Notes: generated by a model not told the origin, from the sequence alone. A DNA stretch of 64,000 nucleotides from Purshia tridentata (GCA_003254885.1 QANT01008355.1:1-64000), one strand, 5' to 3'; counted from the first letter of the stretch, positions 11,578 through 23,719 are shown. Numbers and translations: made by a program.

Positions 11578-12549
11578 ATGCAAGACCATATTGGCATTCC
11601 TGCTTGCTTTTCATCAAGTGAGAAGCTGCTTGATGATGTATCAGCTGTGACCAGGTCAGGCCACAGTGTCTACATGTCTGTGTACAGAGCCAAAGTTGCT
11701 GAACGGTGCCGCTTGATCACAATCACCTGGTGCAAGAACTTGTTGCTCCATGGCCTGTCAGTATCTATGGAAGGTCCAGATGGAGAAAGCCAGTATAGCT
11801 GCAAAGTTGAGCTCAAGCCATGGTACTTCTGGAGGAAGCAAGGTTCCAAGCGCTTTGTAGTGGATGGCAAAGCAGTTGATATCTTATGGGACCTCAAGGC
11901 TGCAAAATTCAATGGTGGGACAGAGCCAAAGTCAGAGTACTATGTTGCAGTGGTTTGTGATGAAGAGGTTGTGTTGCTTCTTGGTGATCTCAAAAAAGAT
12001 GCATATAGGAAAACAGGTTATAGGCCTGCTCTGGTTGATCCCATTTTGGTTTCCAAGAAAGAACACATCTTTGGCAAGAAAAAGTTCTCCACAAAAGCTA
12101 AGTTTTATGAGAAGGGTAGGTTCCATGAAATCTCAATTGAATGCAAGAACAGAGCTGCTGGTGGTGTGAACATGAGCGACAATGGCAATTGTTTAAATGG
12201 GGTTGAGCCAGAATTGGAGATTAGAGTAGATGGGCATTTGGTGGTTCATGTTAAGCACCTTCAATGGAAATTCAGAGGTAATGAGTCCATTCATATCAAT
12301 AAGTTAAGAATAGAAGTGTATTGGGATGTCCATGACTGGCTCTTTAGTCCTGGTTTAAGGCATGCATTGTTTATTTTCAAGCCAAGTTTGTCTTCCACAT
12401 CTCTGTCACCACTATCCAGGTCCTCATCATCATCCCCACCTTTCTCTTCCTTGGCATCAACTCCATTGTCATCTGGGTCAGTAGAAGGGCTTAGTGCAAG
12501 TGGGTCATCTGAGTTTTCCTTGTTTCTTTATGCCTGGAAGGTTGAATAA
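11578..12549 (+). CDS. DUF868 family protein
   Basis: Single-exon gene of 323 residues, the common layout of plant DUF868 proteins, whose biochemical role is not established. Family-like segments include VYRAKVAERCRLITITWCKN (about 36-55), the stretch around VELKPWYFWRKQGSKRF, VDILWDLKAAKF, and the C-terminal VYWDVHDWLFSPG followed by a Ser-rich low-complexity run and FSLFLYAWKVE. No signal peptide or membrane segment is seen. The pyrimidine-rich leader at 11400-11520 looks like a plant 5' UTR. The frame is intact. Confidence 0.88.
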   Translation: MQDHIGIPACFSSSEKLLDDVSAVTRSGHSVYMSVYRAKVAERCRLITITWCKNLLLHGLSVSMEGPDGESQYSCKVELKPWYFWRKQGSKRFVVDGKAVDILWDLKAAKFNGGTEPKSEYYVAVVCDEEVVLLLGDLKKDAYRKTGYRPALVDPILVSKKEHIFGKKKFSTKAKFYEKGRFHEISIECKNRAAGGVNMSDNGNCLNGVEPELEIRVDGHLVVHVKHLQWKFRGNESIHINKLRIEVYWDVHDWLFSPGLRHALFIFKPSLSSTSLSPLSRSSSSSPPFSSLASTPLSSGSVEGLSASGSSEFSLFLYAWKVE

Positions 12550-14247
12550 AAGGAATATATCAATATCAGTTATCACCCTTATGGGCCATATGGTAGATTG
12601 ATAGTATCGTCATATCTTCAGCACCACCAGAAGAATGAGGCTGAGAAATGAAAAGGGTCTTCAAGTAAAGGGACATGGGAAAAAACTTCTATAGGAGCGT
12701 CCTAAACGCCCAATGTGTCTATCTCTCATCTTGTCACCTGATCTGAGAGACACATGCATAACAAATACGACCGTTCCATTGAAGTTTTTCTCAAGGACAT
12801 GGGACAGCATGGAAAGGTGAAGATGCATATTGGATTGTGAGTGACAGGATTGGATTGAGAAGGAAGAGGTGGGGACTAAGATAGGGGTTGGGAATAATAG
12901 TTCCAGCTGGGATTGAGCAAATGGGCATAACTGGCCAAGACAGATTGTATCACACACATGCCCAATAATTCCCCATCTAGAGGCAACTCCACCTATTTTT
13001 ATACAAATTCTCTTTCCTCTCTCTATCTCTCTCTCTCTCTCGATCTGATCTTGATAATTGAGCAATATTTCATTCAAAAATTTTTCTGCCAACATGTATG
13101 TCTCCAAAGTTTTATATAAAGAAATGTAAACAATATATTCAAAGGTTACTCAATGTCTGCATCTGGCATAAAACGCTGATACATGTGACAAAGAAGTGTG
13201 GCTGTTGGTGATGAATAATGATTGAATCACTAATTGCAAGAGATGGCTTATCTGCACCGCCTATCGATATGTATATATACATACTCATCTATACATATAT
13301 AGTTTATCTATTTCTTCCTCTCCTTTTTTCCACTGTCCTTACTTTTGATATTAATGTTTTTTGACCTTAACTAGATAACACCTCCCCTTTCCTTACAAAA
13401 AAACAGAAAAAAAAAGAAAGAAAGACAAAAATGGAAAAAACTCAGAGATGGCCAACTCATGGAGACTAGTGAGGAAGACACATTTAGATTGAAGAGGAAA
13501 ACAAATGGAAGTTAAAAGACAAAAACTTACTTTTCACCCTGGGAAATGATAGGACTTCATCAACTGCTATTTTGACTGCCAACTCAGGTGTCTAGCCTTC
13601 CATTAGGAATATTTGCTTTTTATCAAGCTATCATTTCATTGCTTTTCATAGCATATGAAGGAGCATATTCAAACTCATCTTTCAAACGGCATTATTAAAA
13701 AACAAGACTGAGAGCAAATGATAATTTTCCATTTTACTTGGAGAATTTTGAATGACAATTCATTGGATTCAACATCAATATCCACTTTTACCAAACATCT
13801 ACAGTATATATATACTCTGTGTAGGGACAAGCAAAGCATTTGTTCGAAGAAAACAAGGTAACTCAAGATGCATGTCAGCATCATCATGATTCGTGAACAA
13901 GAACAACAATGACATCAAACGCAGGGTTGAATAATAGCACAAGCTGAGGTTACCAATAGTGCATGTAAAAACTTTTAACAACTCCCACCATTATTGTCTG
14001 AGACAAAAATAATAACAGAATAGGCACAGCTACAAAGACATTTTACATTCTCTCTTACAAACTGCGGATGTAGTTTCAAGTCTTCCTCTTCCTAGAACAA
14101 ACAATATAGGACAAAATAAAACTTGCCTTTTTGATGAAAATTAGCAGATACCTAAGAAACCATTTTCATCATTTCTTCTGGTGTCATCAAAATTCATTTT
14201 CTTCTATATGAAATTTACAATTAACAAAATGCCACAGATTTTTTCCC
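12550..14247. other. Intergenic region between convergent genes
   Basis: Holds the 3' UTRs of the DUF868 gene (+) and the prune-like gene (-), plus a short CT microsatellite near 13018-13041. The longest open frame (12661-13107, minus) has no family features and is probably chance. No transposon ends were seen. Confidence 0.45.
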
Positions 14248-17200
14248 TCATTTTGATCCAAAACCGAACCACTTTGCAAGGAAGAACTTGTTCTTTCCGC
14301 GGGAGGCATCAGGTGCAGCTGAAGGGGATTGGGTTGGTGCAGAACTTGGTTTAGCTACAAGGGAAAAGATGTCAAAGCCTTGGGGATTAAAGGAAAATCA
14401 AAAGTTTATAAAGTATAGTAAATGAGCATATAAATTTAGTCTAACCTGATTTTGGTGAAACCCTTTTTGCATTTTTTGCATCATTAGAATTCTTGTCAGA
14501 ATTTTGGATGATGGCTTCATGTTGAGAAATAGGGACTGTTTTCCCCTCTGAAACCTTCTTCTCCACTTGTTCCCTGCTGTCACTGCCACCTGTAGTCATC
14601 CAAAAATATAAAGAAAAGAAGAAAGGATCAAACATATCCAACAATGCAAGCACAAGTGAAAAAGCAAGGGGTTTCAATGACCATGCTCATTTTATCATGC
14701 AAGTAATAAAGAATCCCATAATGGTTCAGGATCGAGCTCTATGTATAAAATTAGAAATAGCTTACTTTCATTAGGAGGCTTCCCATAGTTTTGCCGCAAA
14801 GCTTCAAGAAAGGAATTGTCTCTGTGTAATTGTGTCACTGATAGAACACACAGAAATTGGATCATAGTGATTACAAGATACATATATACAAGAAACACAT
14901 TTTTAATTTGATGATCTAGAGAAGCAAAAAAAGCTTACATTGGTCAAAAAGGGAATTCCTGTAATTGGAGGCTAAGCCAACTAATAGCAACTGAACTGCC
15001 TCTGCGTCTCTTGTCATAGACGAATGAGTAGCATTCAAATTCTGAGTGTCTAACAATATACCTGCAAGCTGCAACACAGTAACTCACTTATGAAAGCCCA
15101 AATCAAATGGAGACCAGTCCTTTGTAATTGCATTAGAAAAGGGAAATAAAAAGAGCTTATGTAAGTTACCAAAAGCTTCTTGACCAAAGGGTTTTGAAGT
15201 AGATCATAGGCATCTTCACAGTAATTATCTGTCAAAATAGTGCACTGAGATCCAACCTCGCCATTGTTTCTCAGGACATCTTGCCCGACGACAAGGATGT
15301 TTAACTTCCCAACCATCATTAGACTCTCCAAGTCCACCTGCAACCAAATTGCATCAACAAAATCAACTAAATTTTATAGCAATTAGCTACAATGCCAAAA
15401 GATGATAAAACATATATAGCCAAACAGAAACCCAAAAGGGTATGCAAAATATTTTGTCAATTGGCTATGTTGTGTGTATATGGCTTTGCAAAGCAAAGCA
15501 TACATAGAAGAGTACCTCATCAGCAAAGAGCAATGAAGTGGCATCAAGGTCAACATGGTAAAACAGCCAAGCAGCCTCTCTTTGCTTCCACATCTTCCCT
15601 CTCTTCACATTCATCACAGGAACCACCACATACTCCTCATCCTCCCCATTTCCTTTGCTCTTATTCTCCTTCCTCACCCTGTTCTCCAATAACCATGCAT
15701 AGCATATTGCTGCCACCATTGTACTCGTACCTAATTTCCAATAGAACATATAGTAACACATTAGTCCTGTAATGTTGATTTATGCACCCACAATTTGATT
15801 GAATGAATACATTGATTCAATTCACCACTTAATGTGACATGTACTTATTACATTAATTAGAGTAATATTAAAGGAGGGATCACATTTTAGCTAATAATTG
15901 GCATTTGATGTCTATTAACAACCAGTCATAATAATATATATATATATATATATATATGTAACAAGTCCACTCCACTTATCACATAATCTAATTAGTTAAT
16001 TTGATTTGAACAAGTGATTCATCTAACCATATTTTAATTATTATGATCAATTATTAATTAACACATTACTACCAGATTGTTTAGTCAATAAATGTGGTCT
16101 AGAGAATATGATCCTACTTCTATTATCCTCTATTGTGTTGCCCAGTTTATAAAGATTTGTGATATTAAGAAACTACTTACTATTTGAGGGGTCGGAAAGT
16201 ACGATTCTAGCCTTGAAATTAGCTTGGCCATCCAAGAGCTTCTCAATTTTGTCCCTTTGCTCTTTGAGAAACCCATTAAGATCAAGCCGTTGGTCTTGGG
16301 CCTGGGCTTCATCCTTAGGCCACCCAATTAAATCGGGCTTTAACCTAACCTTATCAACCGAACAAGTAGACGACGATATGGACCTTCGCTGGACCGAGGG
16401 TACGAGGTTTTTGGGCGGAGAAAGCACCTGCGTGTCGGCCGACGTTGTTGGGCTTTGAAACGTCCGTCGTGAAGGGACAGGAATCCCCTGTGGGCGAGGC
16501 GACGAAGGGTCGTTCTGGAACCGGGACTTGCGCTGCACCGGTTGGCGGGGAGGAGCCAAAGTTTGGGGGGTAGAATCGGAATTTTGGTGGTTTGGCTGAG
16601 AGGGATTGGAGGACTTGAGCATGTTGGAGAACCACTTGTGGACTGCAGAAGCAGGGGAAGAATCTGATGCGGGCGATACGGGGGAGCTTGGCGTGGACTC
16701 GAGTACTTCGGATTTGTTCCGGCTGTGCTTATTTGCTGACTTTGATAGAATCTCTCCGCTGAAGGTCTCGGTTGCTCTGTACCTTCTGGCGGAGCGAGAG
16801 AGTGGGTCCCTCCGATCGAGGGCGTTCAACGAGGAGACTGATAGTCTCCCCTGGATGTGAGGCTGAACCGCGAACCGCGGTGAGGCTGCGAGGCGTGAAG
16901 GTGAGTCAGAGCCGCCGCCGCGCGTAGGGGACGAGGCCACAATGCGGCGAGCCTCTTCTAACCACTCCTGAGTCATTTTGCTGTTAGTAGTGGTGGGACT
17001 ACTAGTACTAGTCCGAGGGCTGATGTCGTCGTCGACGACGTCAAAGTCTTGGTCGTTTACGGCGCTGCCCGTTAAGTTATAAGATTTGGTATCGGTGCTG
17101 ACGCTGCCGAAGAACATGTCGTTCATGAAGTCTGTGAGGTCGGCAACTGGCGGGGCGACATGTTGCTGCGGTTTATTATTACGACGGAGCTCTGGCTGCA

Positions 17201-17252
17201 TGGTGAGTAGTGTGGGGCCCCCTTTGCTTTCTCTGCTGAATCTCATTGCCAT
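14248..17252 (-). CDS. Prune-type DHH/DHHA2-like protein with disordered N-terminus
   Basis: Seven exons fit GT-AG rules and phase: 16181-17252, 15516-15730, 15170-15337, 14939-15068, 14766-14837, 14446-14589 and 14248-14354, giving 635 residues. Residues 1 to about 357 are Ser/Pro-rich and look disordered. Residues about 358-485 resemble the DHH domain of prune/exopolyphosphatases (YVVVPVMNVKRG, LLFADEVDLESL), and about 486-530 resemble DHHA2 (AGILLDTQNLN, MTRDAEAVQLLL). The metal-binding acids look lost: NSTSTMVA stands where an Asp-rich motif is expected and VGQDVL where prune has a VDHN-type motif, so it may not be an active phosphoesterase. The tail is Lys-rich and ends WFGFGSK. The assignment rests on pattern recall, not alignment. 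Confidence 0.72.
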
Positions 17253-17280
17253 TGCTAGCTCAGTCCGAGTAATGTTTCTG

Positions 17281-17304
17281 ATATATATATATATTTATAT
17301 ATAT

Positions 17305-17336
<32 letters not shown>

Positions 17337-17338
17337 TG
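17281..17338. repeat. TA and GA microsatellites in the leader of the prune-like gene
   Basis: A TA run (about 17281-17303) is followed by a GA run (about 17308-17336) directly upstream of the ATG at 17252. Read on the gene strand the GA run is a CT-rich tract, a common plant 5' UTR or core promoter feature. Its length is likely polymorphic. Confidence 0.8.
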
Positions 17339-17492
17339 CATAGGAAAGCTGGGAATTTGGCCGGCATTTTTCGGTGGGTGTCTTTTTCTGTGTGTGTTTG
17401 TGAGTGTATATATCGTTACGATGCCAAAACCATGCGGGCAAAGACAACATGTATTTCGTCTGCACTTCGCTTTTGGTACATAATTAATATTA

Positions 17493-18628
17493 GGGAAAAT
17501 TCTCCAAATAGGACACATATTTTGAGGGTTATTACATTTTAGGATACAAATTTTTTTTTATGTTAATAAAGGACACATACTTATAGTTTGTGCTATTATA
17601 GTCTTTTCTGTTACTTCCGTCAAGAAGTCTGTCTAAAATGGACCACGTGCCACACACGTGATCTATTTTGTATTTAGAAAAATTAAATTTAAAATCTAAA
17701 ATAAAAAAATTAAACTGAAAAAAAAAAAAAAGAGGAGGTGCAGATCGCACCCCCTCCCTACCTCCAGCCCAACTAATGGGTTTTTTTTTGGGTTGGTTAA
17801 GGCTCCAGCACATGTGGAAGAGGAGGTGTAGATGCACCCCCCAGCCTACTCGCTAGCGCTGCTCCAGCTCACCCATCTCGCCTCTATTCCTCTCTTTTTA
17901 CATCTCTGTCTCTTTCTCTTTGTGGTAGGGATGGAGGTGAGTTTGGCCGAAAATCGATGGAGGTTAGGGATTTGGTTGAAAATAGTTGGGTTTGGTTGAA
18001 AATCGAGGACATGGGTTTGGGGGGGCTTAGGGATATGTTTTTTTGTTGTTGGATTTGATCTGGAAAATCAATGGAGGTGAGTTGGGTAGGGTGGGAAGGG
18101 CGGTGCGACAGAGAGGGAGAAAGAGACATAGACAGAGAGGGGGATAGAGAGAGAGAAAAGGGAGGGGAGGGGAGGGTGGGGTCGCACCAGCAGACAGAGC
18201 CGCCGCTGCCGGGGAAAGGTGGGTTGGGCAGGGTGGGGAAGGAGGTGTGACAAAGGGAGAAAGAGATAGATAGAAAAGGAGAAAGAGAGTGCGAGAGAGA
18301 TAGAGACAGATGGGTGAATTGCAGCGCCGTGGTGTTGGACTGGCACTGGAAGTAGGGAGGGGTTGGGTGGGGAGGGTTCTTTTTTCTTATTTTTTGTTTT
18401 TAATTTTAATCTTTTTTATTTTAAATTTTGAATTTAATTTTTTTAAATACAAAATAGATCACGTGTGTGGCACGTGGTCCATTTTAGACCGACTTCTTGA
18501 CGGAAGTAACAGAAAGGACTACAATGGCACAAACTATAAGTATGTGTCATTTATTAACACGAAAAAAAAATTTGTATCCTGAAATGCAGCAACCCTTAAA
18601 ATATGTGTCCTATTTGGAGAATTTTCCC
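17493..18628. mobile_element. Non-autonomous Mutator-like element (MULE) with 9-bp target duplication
   Basis: The ends are GGGAAAATTCTCC and GGAGAATTTTCCC, and the arms match for about 220 bases (17493-17720 against 18400-18628) at over 90% by eye. The flanks are the same 9 bases, TTAATATTA, at 17484-17492 and 18629-18637. Long terminal inverted repeats plus a 9-bp duplication are the marks of the Mutator superfamily. The interior (about 17730-18395) is purine/pyrimidine-skewed and has no transposase. The element sits about 240 bases upstream of the prune-like start codon and could affect its promoter. Confidence 0.92.
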
Positions 18629-18637
18629 TTAATATTA

Positions 18638-20560
18638 AGGGTTAAATTCATTCTCGTGTTTCTATGGTGATACAGATTATTGACCAAAAATAAAAATTGG
18701 TGATATTGATTCGCTCCGTAAATTCAATAGATATGATTAGTTATTAAAACAATGCTTGTACTGTACAAGCACTATAATGGTGTTTCTTATGAGTTATAGG
18801 GCTTATTAGTCTTAATCATGGGGCTTTCCATGTTTTAGCCCACTTGAAACTCATGCATAGTGACAACGTAGGGACCTGCTGCTTGATTTGGGCTAGATGC
18901 TTAGAATCAACCCCAAAAAGACTCAGTCTACTATTCTTATTTGGTAGGTCCAATTCCCAAGACATGTATATACAATTCCAGCTCAAAATGGTACCTTACA
19001 AAAATATATATGTAATGTAATGCGTGTATGTGGATGTATACACTTATTATATATAAGACTTTTATTCTCAAAAATAAAAACGATTAAAATTATTAGTCAA
19101 TTTACAAGTACTTGTAATTGTCCAACAAATTTAATGGACGTTTGAACACCAAATAGTGAGTGTTAAAACAATAGTTGAAAACTGACCCAAGAAAACAAGA
19201 AATTATAAAAGAACCCCACTATTTACATTTGAAACCCAATATATATGCTCATTATAGTTGCACCACTTATACAAAATATTTTTTCCAAGCAACATAACAA
19301 CGAAACACCCCAGATAGAAACCCAAAGCCCAAACAAAACCACCCATCTCAACACCCATAACATTATCAAAGACATCGCGCGCGTTAGCTCAAAAGGTTGA
19401 CTCTCACAACACTCAAGCATAGGCTGCTGCATAGCCCAATTGCATAAGATTTCTCAGATCCCAAGCGGGTGTTCTGATCAGATGCTATGATGAAGTTTGA
19501 GCAAGGATATTTTTTATTGGGGAATGCTTTGTGCCTTCTCCTTTGTGCATTCTCTTTTCTTTTGTTCATTTGACAATTTAATCTCACGATCGGAACCGTT
19601 CAATATCAAGATCATCATTTATAGATCAACTCTGTAAAAAATTATCCAAATCAGAAATCTTTTAGTCATCTAACTGTTATCAAATAAATATATGGTTTTG
19701 GTAACAGTTAAATTCACCGTTAGTTATTTGATAATAGTTAGATGACTAAACGATTTTTGATTTGGATAATTTTTTGTAGAATTGATCTATAAATGATGAT
19801 CTTGATATTGAACGGTTTCGATCGTGAGATTAAATTGTCAAATGAACAAAAGAAGAGAGAAGGTATATCCTTTTTTCTTAGTTGACTTTGTGAAATTTGA
19901 CTACTTGTTTACAAAATTCAGAGTACAGCTTCTTTGTACTTGTTTCACGCTTAAAATTAATGTGGAGTTCGAGTTTGGTCACTCAAGGTGCTGTCCACTT
20001 GACAACTCTGGTTAGTATATAAGATATTTCATTATCTGCTCAACATGATATCAGCCAAGGCTTTCTATAATTGTAAACCTTCTTGGTTTCCCAAATCCTT
20101 GGCTTCTCGTTTGTTTGCCCTTTCCAAGACATTAGAGGACAAAAAGAGAAATTTAATAAGCATGACATCAACATATTGAATAAACAAGAACGAATATGAG
20201 GCCAAGCCACCATGTCCATAATATCACATGCAATCGGATCCACCGCATAATTTGAACACATTAAACAAATTGAAAGTACTCCAAGTCAATCTATAAACAA
20301 AAACCCAAACACATCCAACCCAAAACCTTGTGTCATTAAAACTCTATTCTTATAGACCAAACCTTTCATAACCCAACCCTTCAGTGCACTTTAAAGCCAC
20401 TTTCATCATACAGTTCATACTATAATATTATATTTTGCTCTCTAATCTCACATAATCCAGCACATACTTTGGGCCTTTTGACCTTTTATGCATACGTTGG
20501 AGAAACCCAATTGTCAGATTTTTTTATTATCTTCATTTTTGGGCCTTAATTGTACTTTCG
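18638..20560. other. Intergenic region upstream of NAR2
   Basis: No gene is supported. It holds a long hairpin (19551-19860, listed separately). Open frames in the hairpin arms mirror one another and are not genes. The last 300 bases are the promoter region of the NAR2 gene. Confidence 0.5.
19551..19860. repeat. Long imperfect hairpin (MITE-like inverted repeat)
   Basis: The left arm (19551-19687) and right arm (19734-19860) are reverse complements over about 125-135 bases with few mismatches, separated by about 45 bases. Outer ends read tctcttttcttttgttc and gaacaaaagaagagaga. It looks like a foldback MITE. A transcript across it would fold into a long near-perfect hairpin able to feed small-RNA production (inference). 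Confidence 0.85.
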
Positions 20561-20568
20561 TATAAATA
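20561..20568 (+). promoter_or_regulatory. TATA box of the NAR2 gene
   Basis: TATAAATA lies 116 bases before the ATG at 20684 and is followed by a CT-rich leader (20618-20630). The spacing suits a plant core promoter with a 5' UTR of roughly 80-90 bases. Confidence 0.6.
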
Positions 20569-20683
20569 GAACCCCAAGTAGCAGTTGATCATCATCACTT
20601 TAGGATCATATTTTGTACTCTCTCTCTCTACCTTGGTGATTTGCTAGACAGCTGAAGGCAATTAAAAACCAGCAAAGTCTGAG

Positions 20684-20824
20684 ATGGCAGCACCTGGGGT
20701 TCTCTTGGCTTCACTTCTTCTTCTTTCTTGCTTAGCAGCAACCTCTCATGGGAATGTTCTCTTTTCTACTCTGAAACAAACTCTCACAGTCACTGCTTCA
20801 CACTCTGAAGGACAAGGTACATAT

Positions 20825-20869
<45 letters not shown>

Positions 20870-21467
20870 TAACACCCACATGAAAGTTTCCCAACTTTCT
20901 GGTCCAAAATCCATATTTTTCAACTGGGTTTCTTTAAATTTTCATTATTTTACTAAATTTAATCGTAATTCATGAATTTTTGCAGTTCTGAAAGCAGGGG
21001 AAGACAAACTCAGCGTTTCATGGGGTCTAAACCAGAGCTTCCCGGCTGGGACAGACTCGGCCTACAAGACCATCAAGGTCAAGTTTTGCTACGCACCTAA
21101 GAGCCAAGTCGACCGCGCGTGGAGGAAGACGCTGGACAATCTCTCCAAGGACAAGACCTGCCAGTTCAAGATCGTCGACAGGCCGTACAGCGGCGCCTCC
21201 AACGAGAGCTTCGAGTGGACCATTGAGCGCGACGTGCCCTCCGCCACGTACTTCATACGCGCCTACGCCTTGGACGCCGCCGGTGCTGAGGTGGCTTACG
21301 GTCAAACCACGAGCGCTCGCAAAGACTCCAACTTGTTTGAAGTCCAGGCAATCACCGGACGCCACGTGTCTCTGGATATTGCGTCGGTTTGCTTCAGCGC
21401 TTTCTCCGTTTTGTCCTTGGCTGGGTTCTTTGTTGCTGAGAAGAGAAGGACAAAGTCGTCCAAGTGA
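20684..21467 (+). CDS. NRT3.1: High-affinity nitrate transport accessory protein (NAR2/NRT3)
   Basis: Two exons, 20684-20816 and 20986-21467, joined in frame by GT-AG, giving 204 residues, the usual length for NAR2. The protein partners NRT2 transporters at the plasma membrane and is needed for high-affinity nitrate uptake. Residues 1-23 form a signal peptide; the middle domain carries VKFCYAPKSQVDRAWRK, KTCQFKIVDRPY and TYFIRAYALD, all typical of the family; one membrane segment near the C-terminus (about 175-195) is followed by a basic tail (EKRRTKSSK). The intron starts with a TA/CA microsatellite. The frame is intact. The gene symbol follows the Arabidopsis name; whether it is the 3.1 or 3.2 type cannot be told. 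Confidence 0.92.
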
Positions 21468-22744
21468 AAAGAAAAAGTATATGTAATGGTGAATGTTTGG
21501 ACTTTAGTTTGTAGTAGCTTGCATGATTTATACTTTGTCCTTATTATATAAAAGAGTGATCAAAATGGTGGGGTCTGAATGTGGTTTGGATTGTTGACCT
21601 TCTAGTGAAGAAAGTGATCGACCAGAGATGGCAATGGGGAAACTATTACACAGGGGACAGTATGGTGAAATTGGTCTTTAAAAACACAATGATAATATCA
21701 ATAAAGCCTTCTGTCAAATTTGCAATGTCGGTGAATGTCATTGTTAGTTGTTAATGACGTGTCTGAGTGATACTGTGAGTTTCGTATCCTTCAAAAATTG
21801 ATGATCGTGAATATTAGCATGAATAAAATGTAATGAAATGGTGAATAACATGATGAACATATAAAATTTAATCGGCCATTAAATCTGCATTTTTTTTGTA
21901 TTTAGTTTTTTATGAAGAGAGTCTAAATTCATATGAAACCATTCAGTCAAAGGTTAGATGGACCAAAATTGTCCGCTAAAAATAAAATGTTGAGAGGTGC
22001 AAAATGGTTTCAGAAACATTTCATGAAATTTGCTTCTTAGTCTTAGACAGGAACTTCAGAAACTGCAACAAAAACCAAATTGGTCCTAGGATACCTATAG
22101 CTTTATGCTAAATGGGGCTTTTTTATTATTTATACCAAATTAACGGTCAGCTCATTCAGTAGCCACCATTGTATTTGTCACTCTCACTTGCAAAGAATCT
22201 GAGAACATTATTCACTTCCTCTTTCACAATAAGGAAGTGAATAACTAACATGGTTAATCAACATCTTCCACATCAAGCAAGGTTAACCTTCAGTGCAAGC
22301 ATTCATCCAAGTGGCTATTAAAAAATGTGCTAAATTGAACCTGTAAGACAGCTCTATAATTACTTGTTCACGTGCTATTCAAGCTGCAATTGCCTTTTCA
22401 GCTTGTCACAGCTTGATGATTGCTTAGAGTTATATCTTCTGAAAGTAGCAAACATACAGAACCTCCTACAGGAATCAATATTAACACCCAAAAAAAGTAT
22501 GTGTATATATAAAGTACACTAAGTTACATTACATGGCTCATGGATTTTGGTGTTCAGAAAACTGAATAAATCTTGCAGAACACACATGAAAACCGGTCAT
22601 CGCAGTCAAATACAGAACATAGGAAGCTTGTCTACTCTCCCAAATATATGCAGGCAACATTTATGTTGAGCCCTTAGCAGCCTTATGCTAAACATACACT
22701 CTGCGCCAAAGGAATTAAGTACAAACTTATTGATGCTATTTCTC
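21468..22744. other. Intergenic region between convergent genes
   Basis: Contains the 3' UTR of NAR2 (about 21468-21560) and, near 22500-22744, the probable 3' UTR of the minus-strand diphosphatase gene. Nothing else is recognisable. Confidence 0.45.
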
Positions 22745-23719
22745 TCATAAGTCTGCTCGGGGATTGAATCGCATGTCAGTGTTCGCCATTCGGTCAATAC
22801 CAGTAAGTGATAACCTATCATCATAAACATCTATGTATCCAAATGCATCTGTCCCAGGAGGGCACTCAAGGGCTGCTTCAAGAACTCTATGGTGTATTCC
22901 ATGGGAATCGATTGAGTGGCCACCTTTGTGATCGTGCCCGGAAATACAAGCCTTGACACAATTGTACCTGTGTATCACACTCATGACTTCATCGTAATTC
23001 CACAAAAGTGCTTCTTTGGAAGATGCCCTAGGATCTAAAGGCAGGTGGCAACAAATCACTACTTTCTGTTTCAACTTTGATGCTTCTTGAAGAATGCCGT
23101 CTAACCATTCCAATTGTTCCTTTCCAACAGCTCCATTGAACATAAGGAACCTTCTCTCAAGGCCTACCAGTCCAGCTGGACTGTTCTTGTCTGAATTCGG
23201 ATTCCTCTCGTGAAGTAATTTCAAAGCCTCAGTTGTCTTTGGATGATCTTGAGGCCAACCAATGGCACTGATATCATAGCCATCCAAAAACACAAATCTG
23301 AATTCTGGGATTGGTGAAAAGTCATAATAGGCACGACCATCACTAGTTGGGATCTTCAACAAAGGAAGTAATTTGCCACGGGGAAGATTATAGAGGCAGT
23401 GATTACCAATCATATGATAAATGGGGCCACTGAATTTTTCAAATTCTTCAACAACTTTCCCTACAGCATTCAAGGATTGGTCTTTTGGGCAAAACCCATC
23501 AACAATATCCCCAAAATTTATCACAAACTTGTGCTTCTTTTTATCATTCCATCTTTGGACTGCCCTTTGCAGTAAAACAATGCTATGCCGATAATATCGT
23601 GGAACACCAAGGAAAGAGCGGCCATCAGGAATATCAGCATACTGGACGTCTGAGATTATCCCAAAAGAAAATAGAGGTTGCTTCCCCTGTGCACTAGCTA
23701 AACCATTTGCAGGGCCCAT
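22745..23719 (-). CDS. Mn-dependent ADP-ribose/CDP-alcohol diphosphatase-like metallophosphoesterase
   Basis: Single coding exon of 324 residues, close to the usual family length. Members split ADP-ribose and CDP-alcohols at the pyrophosphate bond using two metals. The calcineurin-like motifs are all present: SDVQ (23-26), GD in NFGDIVDG (70-71), GNH (105-107), CCHLP with its His at 225, and GHDH (261-264). No signal peptide or membrane segment is seen, so a cytosolic enzyme is likely. A splice acceptor just before the ATG (near 23740) suggests a 5' UTR intron, with the first non-coding exon around 24412-24640; this part is inference. The frame is intact. Confidence 0.88.
   Translation of the reverse strand: MGPANGLASAQGKQPLFSFGIISDVQYADIPDGRSFLGVPRYYRHSIVLLQRAVQRWNDKKKHKFVINFGDIVDGFCPKDQSLNAVGKVVEEFEKFSGPIYHMIGNHCLYNLPRGKLLPLLKIPTSDGRAYYDFSPIPEFRFVFLDGYDISAIGWPQDHPKTTEALKLLHERNPNSDKNSPAGLVGLERRFLMFNGAVGKEQLEWLDGILQEASKLKQKVVICCHLPLDPRASSKEALLWNYDEVMSVIHRYNCVKACISGHDHKGGHSIDSHGIHHRVLEAALECPPGTDAFGYIDVYDDRLSLTGIDRMANTDMRFNPRADL

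Noticed and set aside
12661-13107. 148-codon minus-strand open frame downstream of DUF868
   Set aside because: No family motifs, odd composition, and overlap with the probable DUF868 3' UTR.
19223-20015. Open frames in and beside the hairpin sharing the same start
   Set aside because: They arise because the two arms are reverse complements, not because there is a gene.
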